From assembly GCA_035048495.1 (NCBI GenBank), contig CM068553.1, forward strand, positions 28,420,978 through 28,484,977: a DNA stretch of 64,000 nucleotides. Direction: 5' to 3'. Made by a program: the position numbers and the translations under genes. Shown one piece after another: positions 20,839 through 32,087 of the stretch. The stretch is from Euptelea pleiosperma. Lineage: Eukaryota > Streptophyta > Magnoliopsida > Ranunculales > Eupteleaceae. The notes under the pieces are model-generated. The model was not told the DNA's origin and did not search any database. It saw nothing but the letters and a program-made list of their open reading frames with translations. Positions within the stretch are counted from its first letter, which is position 1. Every line of letters begins with the position of its first letter.

Positions 20839-22577
20839 TCTATATAACAAAACTGGGAAGTTGTCTCCCCTCTTATACCCCCTCTTATATGTTTCAACAA
20901 AGAAGGGCCAAGATCTTATCTCCAAAATAGACGATGGATCTCAGCCACTCACACTCAATTTTGGCAAACACTTTGTTGGAGAGTGTCGTGGGAACAGGCC
21001 ACCCACTATCTATATAACAAAACAGGGAAGTTGTCTCCCCCTCTTATATGTTTCAACAAAGAAGGGCCAAGATCTTATCTCCAAAATAGACGGTGGATCT
21101 CAACCACTCACACCCAATTTTGGCAAACGCTTTGTTGGAGAGTGTCGTGGGCACAGGCCACCCACTACATCTATATAATAAAACAGGGAAGTTGTCTCCC
21201 CACTTATACCCTCTCTTATCTATTTAGACAAAGAAGGGCTGAGATCTTATCCCCCAAATAGATGGTGGATCTCAGCCATTCACACCCAATTTTGACAAAC
21301 GCTTTGTTGCCCTCGGCACTGGCCACCGACTATCTATATAATAAGTGACAGTGGTAGTCTTATACCCCTCTTATCTTATATGGCCTTAATAATGAGTGGC
21401 TGAGATCCACTATGCTTCATATCGATGGCTGAGATTAACTCCCATCCGATTTTGACAAACACTTTGTCGGAAAGTACCGCGGGCACGGGCCACCCACGCA
21501 TATAACAAGACAACTCAGTTGTATTCTCTTATCTTATCCATCCATCTAATGTGGACGGCTAGATAAAGAGTGGTTGAGATCAAATCCATCGATCTAATGT
21601 GGACGGTTAGATTTCAACCACTCAATCCGCTTCATTTGACCTCAATTTATTCAAAATTTGAATTTCACCACCGTTATTTTTTGTTATTTCTGTTATTTTT
21701 CTATTTCTCCCTCTGTGCGTTACAATCCATTATAATGGAAAAAACGGTAACACCCCAGTCCGTTATACCGTTTGAGTGCTGAAGACACCAATTTTTGCAA
21801 ACGCTTTTATCGGAGAGTGCCGTGGGCACGGGCCATTTACTAGCATACAACAAAACACAACGGTTGCCTTCCCCTCTTATAGGCTTCATATATCCAATGG
21901 CCCATATCAACCCTTAATTTAATAGGGAAATTATCTCCCACTTATACCCCTCTTATCGGCTTCACAAAGGATGGCCGAGATCTTATCCCCCAAATTGACT
22001 ATGGATCTCAACCACTCACACCCGATTTTTGGGAAATGTTTTGTAGGGGAGTGTTGAGGGCACCGGCCACCCGCTATACATCTTATCAGCCACCCATTAA
22101 CAAAACTGAGAAGTTATATATCCCCCCTCTTATCGGCTTCACAAAGGATGACTGAGATCTTATCACCCAAAATGGATGGTGGATCTAAGCCACTCACACC
22201 CGATTTTGACAAATGCTTTGTCAGAGAGTGCCGTGGGCAAGGGCCACCTACTAGTCTAAAAAACAGGGAAGTTGTCTCCCCACTTATGTCCCCTCTTATA
22301 TGTTTCAACAAAGAAGGGCCAAGATCTTATCTCCAAAATAGACGGTAGATCTCAGTCATTCACACCTGATTTTGGCAAACGCTTTGTTGGAGAGTGCCTT
22401 GGGCATGGGCTACCCACTATCTATATAACAAGTGACAGTGGTTGTCTTATACCCCCTCTTATCTTATATAGCTTCAGTAATGAGTGGCTGAGATCTACTA
22501 TGCTTCATATCAATGGCAGAGATTAACTCCCACCCAATTTTGACAAACACTTTGTCGGAAAGTGCCACGGGCACGGA
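20839..22577 (+). mobile_element. Head-to-tail array of short Helitron-like units
   Basis: About nine or ten units of 160-170 bp follow one another. Each begins near tctatataacaaaacaggga (clear starts at 20839, 21009, 21170 and 21333). The shared middle contains a gatcttat...ggatctca block. Each unit ends with a hairpin such as gtgccgtgggcac followed by gggccac and ctag or a variant. A TC 5' start, an AT-rich opening, a 3' hairpin a few bases before a CTRR-like end and no inverted repeats are the hallmarks of Helitrons. Non-autonomous Helitrons in tandem are known. Later units are more diverged and partly broken, and element A is inserted in the last one. No helicase coding sequence is present. 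Confidence 0.6.
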
Positions 22578-23227
22578 TGATATTCGCTTAAAAGTGCGTA
22601 TTTTCCACTGTTATCTTCTAAGCGTTTTCACACTCTCCTACGTTAAAATGCTCTATTTATCTACGTAAGAGTATCTTTTGTTGCATAGAACACACTTTTC
22701 TAGACGAAATGGTATATTTGCATGCATTAAACACATTTTTGAAAGTCTAGACATTGAGTCGTTCTGATAAAGTCTCATTACGCGCTTCTTCTATCGTAGG
22801 AAACCCCGATGGAACAATTCTCGAGACTTGCGAGCCCACATCGATCAGAAAAGCCCATTATCAAAGCTTAAAGAGCCCACATGCTATGACTAGAAGATAT
22901 GGGCCAAATATGAGCTGAATAAGAGGACCAAAAAGCCGGCCCGAAGAACGAAGAGAGCAGGAGAGCCAATGACCAAGAGACGGACCAAAGCGTTTAAAGC
23001 CACATGAGTCAGCAAAGAATGATAGTCTACTCTATTGGAGAAGCGTGAGGATGGTCACAGTGAAAACCAGGGTTCCAGACCCTCTGCCAATACTTTTATC
23101 TCCATTTTCTGATATTTTCTCTCTCATCTCTCCTTATTCTCTCTCTTTTCATCTCTCGGTCCTCAAATCTACTGACCTAACCCCAGAACTCCTGCTATTG
23201 GCTCTGTATCATCTCCCTTAGCTTTCT

Positions 23228-23289
23228 GACCGTTGGATCTTCAATCGGACCGTTGGATCTTCCACCGGACCGTTGGATCTCTCTAAATC
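23228..23289 (+). repeat. 20-bp triple repeat in the LTR upstream region
   Basis: gaccgttggatcttc starts at 23228, 23248 and 23268, with 5-base connectors. All LTR copies in the window carry two or three units at the equivalent place (for example about 29789, 38278, 46417, and inverted near 48395-48470, 60450 and 62990). The position upstream of the putative TATA box suits a regulatory element. Confidence 0.7.
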
Positions 23290-23616
23290 TGTCGATCTAC
23301 CAATCTGGGTCCCAATCAAGTCACCATCCATCCGATCGCCATCAGACTGTCTGTCACATCATCTTGTGAGATGATGGACATCATCAATCCATGTGGGCAA
23401 GTAGCCGGGCCCATCATCATCGACCCGCTGTCCGACCAGTTAGTGGACCCCGTGAATTTCAAAATAATTTTAATTAGATTTTAAAAAATGGGGGGTCCAC
23501 TAAATGGGGAAATTCCCCAAAGAAAAGTAGTGTTTTACTTTAAAAAAAAAATATATATATATATATATTTTTTATTTAAAAAAATTTCTTAATTTCTATT
23601 AATGGAAACTAGGGAG

Positions 23617-23626
23617 CTTTAAAAGG
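23617..23626 (+). promoter_or_regulatory. TATA-like site of the LTR promoter
   Basis: ctttaaaagg follows a TA-rich tract and precedes the hairpin agggttctttggaaccct. The arrangement is the same in every LTR copy, in both orientations. Transcription would start roughly 25-35 bases further on. No start site can be proven from sequence. Confidence 0.35.
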
Positions 23627-24801
23627 GGAAGGAGAAGGGTTCTTTGGAACCCTAATCCCCCTCCTTATTGCTCCCTTCTCTCCCCAAAAAACAAGCCCAC
23701 CACGTTTTCGCCTCTTCTTCTCCTTCTTTCTCCTCTTCTTCTCCTCTTCTTCTTCCGTTTCTTCTTCCTAACGTTTTCGCCAGAGTTGCAGGTTGCAACT
23801 CCAGCCATCACCTGCACAACCCCATCCTCTCCTTCTGCCCCTTCTCCTCTCCTTCTTGTCTTCTTCTTCTTCTCAACGCCGGAGTTGCAGACCTGCAACT
23901 CCGGCCGTCAGCGGCCACCACTCCGTCTGCACCAGTCCGCCTCTAGCACAGCACCTCCACAAGCCGCTCCACCAGCCACCTCCACAAGCCGCTCCACCAG
24001 CCACCTTCACCAACACGTAGTCCATTTTATCGATCTTCTTCATCTCCCAATCCACCGTTGCTGCACCACAACCAGCGAGCCATCACCCCATTAACGCCCC
24101 ACCGGAGTTGCAGCCTGCAACTCCGGTCACCACTGGTCATCTCCTCCATCACCAACGTCTTGGTCCGCCACCATCCACCTCGCTGTTTTTGTGCATCCAA
24201 CGGTGTTGCAACATCCTCTTGACCACCGTCTTCACAGCCTGCAAGAGAGCAGGCCGTTAGCTCCTCAAGAGCCATCAAGCAGCGATCTTCCAAGCACCAA
24301 CCGCAGATCTGCTCCTCCCTTGCACCGTCCGATAGCACACATGGAGCACCCATGATCGTCTCCCAACCACTCAACTTGCAAGACGTTGCTGCCTCTCCTT
24401 GCATGTCCCACCACGCTGGCCAAAGCCTTCCCTCCTAGCCACCATCTTCACCACTCAATACCACACCCAGCAACCACTTCTAGTCGTCTCTTTTGGACGG
24501 TCAGCAACTCACCCCAAGTGCACCGGATCCCCTAAGCCATCACCTATCTCCACATTAACGGCCAGCAAGCACCACTCTTTACATGTACCTTCTTCTTGGT
24601 CATTTTCACCATTTGCATGCATCCTTTCACTTGGCCGAGCCATTGACCGCTTCTCTCCATGGGTAAGTTCAAGTTTTCTCACTCTAGGTTTCGTTTCTCT
24701 CTCTTCTCACCCCTCTCTCTCTCTCTAGAGTTTAACTAGTTTGTTATTTTTTTTAGATAGATTTTCATTTAAACAATTGTCGGTTATTATTTCTTTCAAT
24801 C

Positions 24802-24807
24802 AATAAA
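24802..24807 (+). terminator. Polyadenylation signal candidate in the LTR
   Basis: AATAAA lies about 320 bases before the LTR end and about 1.2 kb after the TATA-like site, so it could end the R region. The same word is present in A's 3' LTR and in inverted copies of this LTR subtype. Confidence 0.35.
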
Positions 24808-25125
24808 GTGTTATTTTAAATTTCTTAGTTTATGTTTAGTGTTTTCGTTAATGCATGTGGGAAATTCTCTCTCTAAAATAATCTCATCAAAAGCATGTTT
24901 TAATCTTAATCTCTCCACCATTCCCACCTTATCATATTCTCTAGCAATTTTCATGTTTTGTTGTTCTGATAATGCACTAATTCTTAACCCGAGTGCGGAT
25001 TCGACATCCGACATGAGCCACTATGCAAAACTGCTCATTTTACAGGTTAAATATCTCGGATAAATTAAAAATGTGTTGAAACTGGGGTTTCCGATTCGAC
25101 GACATAGAAAAACCCTACTTTCAAA

Positions 25126-25140
25126 TGGCGCCGCTGCCGG
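25126..25140 (+). other. Primer binding site of element A, tRNA-Asp type
   Basis: tggcgccgctgccgg lies two bases after the LTR end. It matches the well-known Athila-type site complementary to the 3' end of tRNA-Asp except for one base. Element B has the same site on the minus strand at 58518 downward. Confidence 0.88.
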
Positions 25141-26836
25141 TCGGGTGTTCGGGAGTGCGAAAAAGGACGTAAAGACGGAATTAGAAAGTTGCTGAAGCGA
25201 AAAGCTGCTCAATTTGGACAGCCCGACCTTTTCGGGAAACTTTCTATTTTTTGTTTTTAGTGATTTTTAGCAGTCTTTTAAATTACTATTTTTAATGCCT
25301 CGGAAGGCCGAGTGCAAAGTTGTAATAATTTAGGAATTTTACTGCTTTCCAAATAATTGCTAGATCTTCTTTTAAGATTTTTTAGAAACCCTAGATTAAG
25401 TGAAAAATACCAAAAAAATCAAAAATCGAAATTCAAAAAAATTAGGATTTTATCTTCTGCAGATTTTTAGAAATCACCAATCTCGGATTTGCGATTTTTG
25501 GAAAGATTCTAAAATCTTAAAACTTTGCTAAATTAGGGTTTTCCCTCTTAGAAGTTTCCACTTTAGAGGAATTTCTATCTTTAGAAACCCTCCGAATTTG
25601 GAAAAGTCTACAAAAGGAAATACCCAAAATCTAGCAGAATTTCAATTTTGGAAAATTTCCCAAAATTGTAAGGGATCTCGCAATCAAATCTTTCTTGGAA
25701 GATCTCTACAGTTCGGGAAACTTTCCAATCTAGGTATTTTCCAATCTGAGAATTCTTAAATTTTAACCCATCTCGAATTTGAAAACTAATTCAATAACTT
25801 GCCTAAATCCAGTGCTTGTTCAATGAACCCTAAAAAGGCAAGGATCTTCCAAATAGAATCCCAAATACCTAGACCGTGCGATCTAACTTTTTTGTAGGAA
25901 CACGATCCAGTGTGGGTAGGGAGCGAAAGCTCAAAGAGATGGAGTCGGGCCCGAGCCCATTAGGATACCCCTCCTTAACCCACGGAGGCGACCTCGTGGC
26001 GTGGCCCACGGGAGGTAAGTCCCTATCCTCGCCTTGAGTGCGATACGGTGTTATTGGGTGAATCATTGCCGCTTGTCTATTTGCTTTCGCATACATATTA
26101 TTCGACTTGCGTGGCGTGGCCGTTAATCAATCAACTCTAAGAGAGCAGACCCAGCTCCAAAATTGAAACTGGTGGGATTTCATCACCCACCTCATCACTC
26201 CAGCTGAAATTGATCCCTAGGATCCATCTATAATAAAAAGAATCAAGAAGTAGAGCCAATTAGCCCGGTGTTCGAGGAAAAATCCACACAAAGCGAACCC
26301 GCTTAACATCCAATCGAAATAAGACCACGAGCGCGGGTCCCTGTTGTCTAACACACCCATAAGTCCCTGCTACTCAAGTACACTGAGCTCGACATGGCAT
26401 CTTGGACTATTCGGCGGTTAGTTGTGTGTGGACTAGGAACACGCATCAACCCTAGCTTAACCCGAGGGAACACTCTTCTTATCCACTTGACCAATCCGGT
26501 TAGTCTGAGACGTACTTAAGACAGCCATTGTGCCGCACGTCTGTCTAGGATTTGGATTGCCTTGTTGTTAACTAGAGTTAGTACTAAAGGATTCGCTCTG
26601 AAGAGTGTAGCCTGGTGAGAACCTCTGAGTGCAAAACAGTTAGTCCGGCGGTTAAAAGATAAACCAGTGGTCCGCCCACTGTCATAATCTACTCTAGCCC
26701 CAAAACTAACAAAGATAATTCCTAAAATATATCCTGATTGCTTACAATAAGATTATATGTGCTTGGTGTGCATCATTTAGGATAGTGTTCCTCTCTGGCA
26801 ACTTTTTGCCAAGTATAGAGCTTGCTTCATCAGCGT
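25141..26836 (+). other. Leader of element A, with conserved splice-donor-like site
   Basis: No long frame is present. The leader is shared with element B (56809-58503, inverted) and partly with D (30662-32087). A perfect ggaggtaagt at 26011-26020 is conserved in all three copies and looks like a 5' splice site. A pyrimidine-then-cag sequence just before gag (ttgcttcatcag, about 26822) might serve as acceptor. The stretch also contains the cggcggtt and ccagtggtccgcccactg blocks seen in B. Confidence 0.5.
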
Positions 26837-28517
26837 ATGTCCGTTTGGACTCGTCCGAACAAGCGCTTGATTCGATCTGAGAATCACGTACCTACAGTGG
26901 ATCTTCTACTGAATTCTTTCCAATCTCTTTCCCCACCCACCTCCCCCACTACTACTACCTTTGTAGTCATGGCAGTCGAACAACCTCTTATCGAGACGTT
27001 CACCCCTATCTCTGCTAATCCGCCCACTTGCATTATTCTCCCACCTACTACGACGGTACAGTTTGATATCAGGCCGCAGACGATCCAAATGCTGCCAACC
27101 TTTCCTGGTCTCCCAAGAGAAGACCCATATTCCCATATTAGGGAATTCCAACATGTCATCCTACTTTTCAAGAATCAGAACCTTGATGGTGACAATGTAC
27201 GTCTGCGAGTTTTCCCATTCTCACTCAAAGACCGAGCCTCAGATTGGCTCTACTCCTTACCCGCTGATTCAATTAGCAGTTGGAAAGAGTTGGTGGGCAA
27301 ATTCATGTCTAAATTCTACCCCATGACTCGGACCAACCAAATGAAGCAACTCATCCAGGACTTTCGACAGAAGTCTGATGAGAAATTTTTCGAAGCGTGG
27401 GATAGATTCCAAGACTACCTGACTAAGTGTCCCCACCATAGCATTGACAAGGGCAATCTTGTCCACGTCTTCTACAAGGGACTTACTGATGAGTCCCAGA
27501 CCATGGTAAAGTCAATGTGCCAGGGAAAATTCCTGCACCAACCTCCGACCGATGCATACAAATTCTTGGGAGAGTTAGGAGAAAACTCTCAACATTGGAC
27601 GACTGACTCAGAGTTTAGTCGAACCACTTCGGTCCAAAGGACAACCAAGGCACATGACGCTACAGCAGACACTGAGCTTCGATCTGTCATTCAAGAGTTG
27701 AGCAAGTCAGTTTCGGCACTGGCTGTGTCAGTACAAAAGCCTACTCAACAGTCTACCCCAATCATGCATATGGGACACGAGAGCCCTATGGAATCCTGCA
27801 CCCTCTGTCTGCAACCCTCCCATACTACTGAGCATTGTCCTTTGAATGAAGGATGGTCTAATCCTCTTCAGGAAGAAGTTTGTGCTTTCAGCACATACAA
27901 ACCACCCACTCAAAACTCGTATAATCAATCTTATCATCCGGACACGAGAAACCACCCTAACTTCTCTTGGAGGCATCAGTCTACTCAACCGCCAGCTCAA
28001 CCTCCGCGTCAACCTCAGAGCATGTATCCTCTTGGGTTCAATCAACCCAATAGGCAATTCAATCAGGGACAATACCAGCAGAGTCAGTACCTGCAGTTCC
28101 AACAGAGTCAATACTCTAGACAACCGAGCACATTTCGGAATCAGCAAAAGAGTCCCACAAACCTTTCAGAACCAACCGATTGTCCCCACTACTTCTTATA
28201 ACTATAATGCTCCGATGAGCTCGAGTCGCGAATTGGTGCCTCAGCTCCCATTAGCTGCCCCCCAACAGTCGGTCCCCAAATCCGGTATCGAAGACCTTCT
28301 AGCTCAACTCATTACTCAGCAACAACAATCTATGCAACGCCTAGAGCAACAGCAACACCAATCCATGCTTCGTCTAAAGCAACGCTTAGGCAACCTGGAA
28401 GCTGAGAAAGCTAAAGGCATCTTCCCTAGCCAACCCATCGCTAACCCAAAAGGAAATGCTAAAGGAGTAGTATATGAGATCGGTTCCCAATCTCAGAGCC
28501 AGAATGAGAATTGTTAA
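26837..28517 (+). pseudogene. gag of element A, frameshifted
   Basis: The first ATG after an in-frame TAG is at 26837. The N-terminus is Pro/Thr-rich. The capsid-like Retrotrans_gag core runs from LPREDPYSHIREFQ through FSLKDRASDWLYSLP, WKELVGKFMSKF, FFEAWDRFQDYLTKCPHH and HVFYKGLTDES. A zinc knuckle CTLCLQPSHTTEHC (CX2CX4HX4C) lies at about 27797-27838. A Gln/Pro-rich tail and a Gln-rich coiled segment (QQQQSMQRLEQQQ) follow. Compared with B, one base is inserted at about 28150, shifting the frame, and a TAA at 28515-28517 replaces a CAA. The protein would form the particle that packages the RNA. In B, gag and pol share one frame, so a single polyprotein is the ancestral state. Confidence 0.85.
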
Positions 28518-29113
28518 GGGGAGGTGCAAGCTGTAACCACCCTACGATCTGGAAAAACTGTGGACATGGGAGTCTAACCACCGTCGGTGCCATCTCCAGC
28601 ACCCATCACTCGTACAGAGGAAATTAGTACCAATCCTACCTCTGCTTCTTCTAACTCTGCACCAACATCTGATATCCCTGTGCAAAAATCGAAGGCTAAA
28701 GACAAATCCATTTGTCGAGTAAAGCCTCCCTTCCCGGACAAACTTGTCCAAGATAAGCGGGATCAGCAACTCTCAGAGATCTTAGACATCTTTAAAGACG
28801 TTCAGATCAATATCCCATTCCTTTCTGCTATCAAGCAAATCCCCTCCTATGCCAAATTCCTCAAGGACTTGTGCACAGTTAAGCGGCGTACGCATGTACC
28901 CAAAGCTGCCTTTTTGGCCGAAAAAGCTACCGCGTTCATTCAACGCAACAGTATGATCAAACACAAGGATCCAAGTAGCCCAACTGTCCAATGCGAAATT
29001 GGAGACAACTTTAGCTGCATGACCTTGCTAGATTTAGGGGCTAGCGTTAACCTTATACCATTCTCGGTATATCAGCAGTTAGGACTGAAAGATATGAAGC
29101 CTACCAATGTCAC
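28518..29113 (+). pseudogene. pol of element A, 5' part: protease up to the D insertion
   Basis: The frame contains the pre-protease region (PPFPDKLVQDKRDQQLSEIL, INIPFLSAIKQIP, YAKFLKDLC). The aspartic protease active site follows (TLLDLGASVNLIPFSVYQQL, with the Asp in DLGAS). A TAA at 28575 again replaces a CAA seen in B. Coding stops at NVT because element D is inserted within the codons for these residues. The remaining protease half lies after 40379. Protease would process the gag-pol polyprotein. Confidence 0.85.
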
Positions 29114-30661
29114 TGATATTCGCTCAAAAGTGCTTATTTTAAGCAATTATCCTTTTAGCATTATCGCACTCTCCTACGTAAAACTGCTCTAATTATCCAC
29201 TTTTCTGTGTAAGAGTCTATCTCATTGCGTAGAACACACTTTTCTGGACGAAATGGTATATTTGCATGCATTAAACACATTTTTAGAAGTCTAGATATTA
29301 AGCCGTTCTGATTAAGTCTCATTACGCGCTTCTTCTATCGCAGGAAACCCCGATGGGACAATTCTCGAGACTTGCGAGCCCACATCAATCAGGAAAGCCC
29401 ATTATCAAAGCTTAAAGAGCCCACATGCTATGACTAAAAGATATGGGCCAACTATGGGCTGAATAGGAGGACCAAAAAGTCGGCCCAAAGAACGAAAAGA
29501 ACAGGAGAGCCTATGACCAAGAGACGGACCAAAGCGTTTAAAGCCACATGAGTCAGCAAGGAATGATAGTCTACTCTACTGGAGAAGCGTGAGGATGGTC
29601 ACAGTGAAGACCAGGGTTCTAGACCCTCTGCTAATACTTTTCTCCATTTTTTTGATACTTTCTCTCTCATCTTTCCTTATTCTCTCTCTCTCTCTCTCTT
29701 CATCTCTTGATCCTCGAATCTACTGACCTAACCCTAGAACTCCTGCCCATTGGCTCTATCTCATCTCCCTTAGCTTTTTGACCATTGGATCTTCCATCGG
29801 ACCGTTGATCTTCGATCGGACCGTTGGATCTCTCTAGATCCGTCGATCTACCAATCTGGGTCCCAATCAAGTCACCATCCATCCGATCGCCATCAGACTA
29901 TCTGTCACATCATCTTGTGAGACGATGGACATCATCAATCTATGTGGGACAGTAGCCGGGCCCATCATCATCGACCAGCTGTCCGACCAGTTAGTGGACC
30001 CCGTGAACTTCAAAATAATTTTAATTAAATTTTAAAAAATGGGGGGTCCACTAAATGGGGACATTCCCCCAAAGAAAAGTAGCATTTTACTTAATATATA
30101 TATATATATATTTTTCAAAAAAATCCCTATTTCCATTAAAGGAAATAGGGAGCTTTAAAAAAAGAAGGAGAAGGGTTCTTTGGAACCCTAATCCCCCTCC
30201 CATCTCTTTCTATCCTTCCCCATAACCATTCCTGACCTTTTCCTCTCCTCCTTCTCCTTCTTTTCCTTTCTTTCTTCTTCTTCATCGTCTCTTTTTTCGG
30301 CGAGAACCTGTAACTCTGACAGGTTCATCTTCCACGCCTTCTTCTTCTCTTCCGCCCTTCTCCTCTTCTATTTCCTCTGCTCACCACGCCACGTTCTCTT
30401 TCTCTTCTTCCTTCCTTTTCTTCTTCTTCTTCTTCTTCATTCCAGCCGGAGTTGCAGAACTCCGGCCGCCACCATCTTCCCTTCTTCTTCATTGTTTTCT
30501 TCTCTTCTTCTGCCCCTCTTCCTCGTCTGCAACTTGCCCCTCCTCACCGCTGCTGCTCCCTACAACTATAACGTCTCCAGCCTGCTCCTCCAACACCGTG
30601 GCTGCATCTTCTCTCTTCAACCACCGCCTGTGCCTCCTGCACCGCTGCAAGCTCTACCGCC
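29114..30661 (+). repeat. Element D 5' LTR, first 1548 bp
   Basis: It matches the start of D's own 3' LTR (37618 onward) through the 20-bp repeats, the TA tract, the CT-rich middle and the ctgcaccgctgcaagctct block. It then switches at ccagc into leader sequence. The last 1.2 kb of the LTR and the primer binding site are missing at this point. Confidence 0.85.
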
Positions 30662-32087
30662 AGCCCGACCTTTTCGGGAAACTTTCTATTTTTTTGTTTT
30701 TAGTGATTTTTAACAGTTTTTTTAAATTACTATTTTTAATGCCTCGGAAGGCCGAGTGCAATTTGTAATAATTTAGGAATTTTACTGCTTTCCATATAAC
30801 TGGTAGATCTTGTTCTAAGGTTTTTTAGAAACCCTAGATTAAGTGAAAAATACCCAAAAAATAATAAAATCAAAATTCAAAAAAATTAGTTTTATATTCT
30901 GCAGATTTTTAGAAATCACCAATCAAGGATGTGTGATTTTTGGAAAGATTCCAAAATCTTGAAACTCTGCTTAATTAGGGTTTCCCCTCTTAGAAGTTTC
31001 CTCTTTAGAAGAATTTCTATCTTTAGAAATCCTCCGAATTTGAAAAAGTTTGCAAAAAGGAAACACCCCAAATCTAGCAGAATTTCAATTTTGGGAAATT
31101 TCCCAAAAGTATAAGGGATCTCGCAATCAAATCTTTCTTGGAAGACCTCCACAGTTCGGGAAACTTTCCAATCTAGGTATTTTCCAATTTGGGAATTCCT
31201 AAATTTTAACCCATATCGAATTTGGAAATTAATTCAAAAACTTGCCTAAATCCAGTGCTTATTCTGAGAACCCTAAAAAGGCAAGGATCTTCCAAATAGA
31301 ATCCCGAATACCTAGACCGTGCGATCTAACTTTTCTGCAGGAACACGATCCAGTGTGAGTAGAGAGCAAAAGCTCAAAGAGGTGGAGTAGGGCCCAAGCC
31401 CATTAGGATACCCCTCCCTACCCCAAGGAGGCGACCCCATGGCGTGGCCCACGGGAGGTAAGTCCCTATCCTCGCCTTGAGTGCGATATGGTGTTATTGG
31501 GTGAATCATTGCCACTTGTCTATTTGTTTTCTAGCAACAACTTATTCGACTTGCGTGGCGTAGCCGTTAATCAATCAACTCTAAGAGAGCAGACCCAGCT
31601 CCAAATTGAAATTGGTGGGATTTCATCACCCACCTCATCATTCCAACTGATTTGATCCCAAGGCTCCATTTAATTAAAAAAAAAATCAAGAAGTAGAGCC
31701 AATTAGCCCGGTGTTCGAGGAAAAATCCACGCAAAGCGAACCCGCTTAACATCCAATCGAAATAAGACTACGAGCGCGGGTCCCTGTTGTCTAACACACC
31801 CATAAGTCCCTGCTACTCAAGTGCACTGAGCTCGACGTGGCCTCTTGGACTATTCGGCGGTTAGTTGCGTGTGGACTAGGAACACGTATCAACCCTAGCT
31901 TAACCCGAGGGAACACTCTTCTTATCCACTTGACCAATCCGGTTAGTTTGGGACGTACTTAAGACAGCCATTGTGCCGCACGTCTGTCTAGGCTTCGGAT
32001 TGCCTTGTTGTTGACTAGAGTTAGTACTAAAGGATTCGCTCTGAAAAGTGTAGCCTGGTGAGAACCTCTGAGTGCATACAGTTAGTC
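30662..32087 (+). other. Leader piece inside element D
   Basis: Homologous to A's leader from about 25215 to 26646, beginning at cccgaccttttcgggaaact and ending at gttagtcc. It includes the conserved ggaggtaagt site (31454-31463). It lies between two LTR pieces, which is not a normal element order. Confidence 0.8.

Larger units (their letters stand above)
22578..25123 (+). repeat. 5' LTR of element A (2546 bp)
   Basis: It begins TGATATTCGC and ends TTTCA two bases before the primer binding site. The same module order recurs in A's truncated 3' LTR (45757-48156) and in element C (61144-63700, inverted). Contents in order are an upstream region with a 20-bp triple repeat, a TA-rich tract, a TATA-like site, a CT-rich middle with three palindromes, a polyadenylation-like AATAAA and a conserved end. 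Copies differ by scattered substitutions and by an eight-base gap near 22660 in this copy. Confidence 0.88.

Noticed and set aside
23228..23289. 20-bp repeats as a centromere- or telomere-type satellite
   Set aside because: Only two or three units per LTR and always inside the same LTR position; a regulatory or chance duplication fits better.
27728..28147. Long minus-strand frames over gag and pol of A and plus-strand frames over B
   Set aside because: Shadows of the real sense coding sequence; the sense translation has clear domains.
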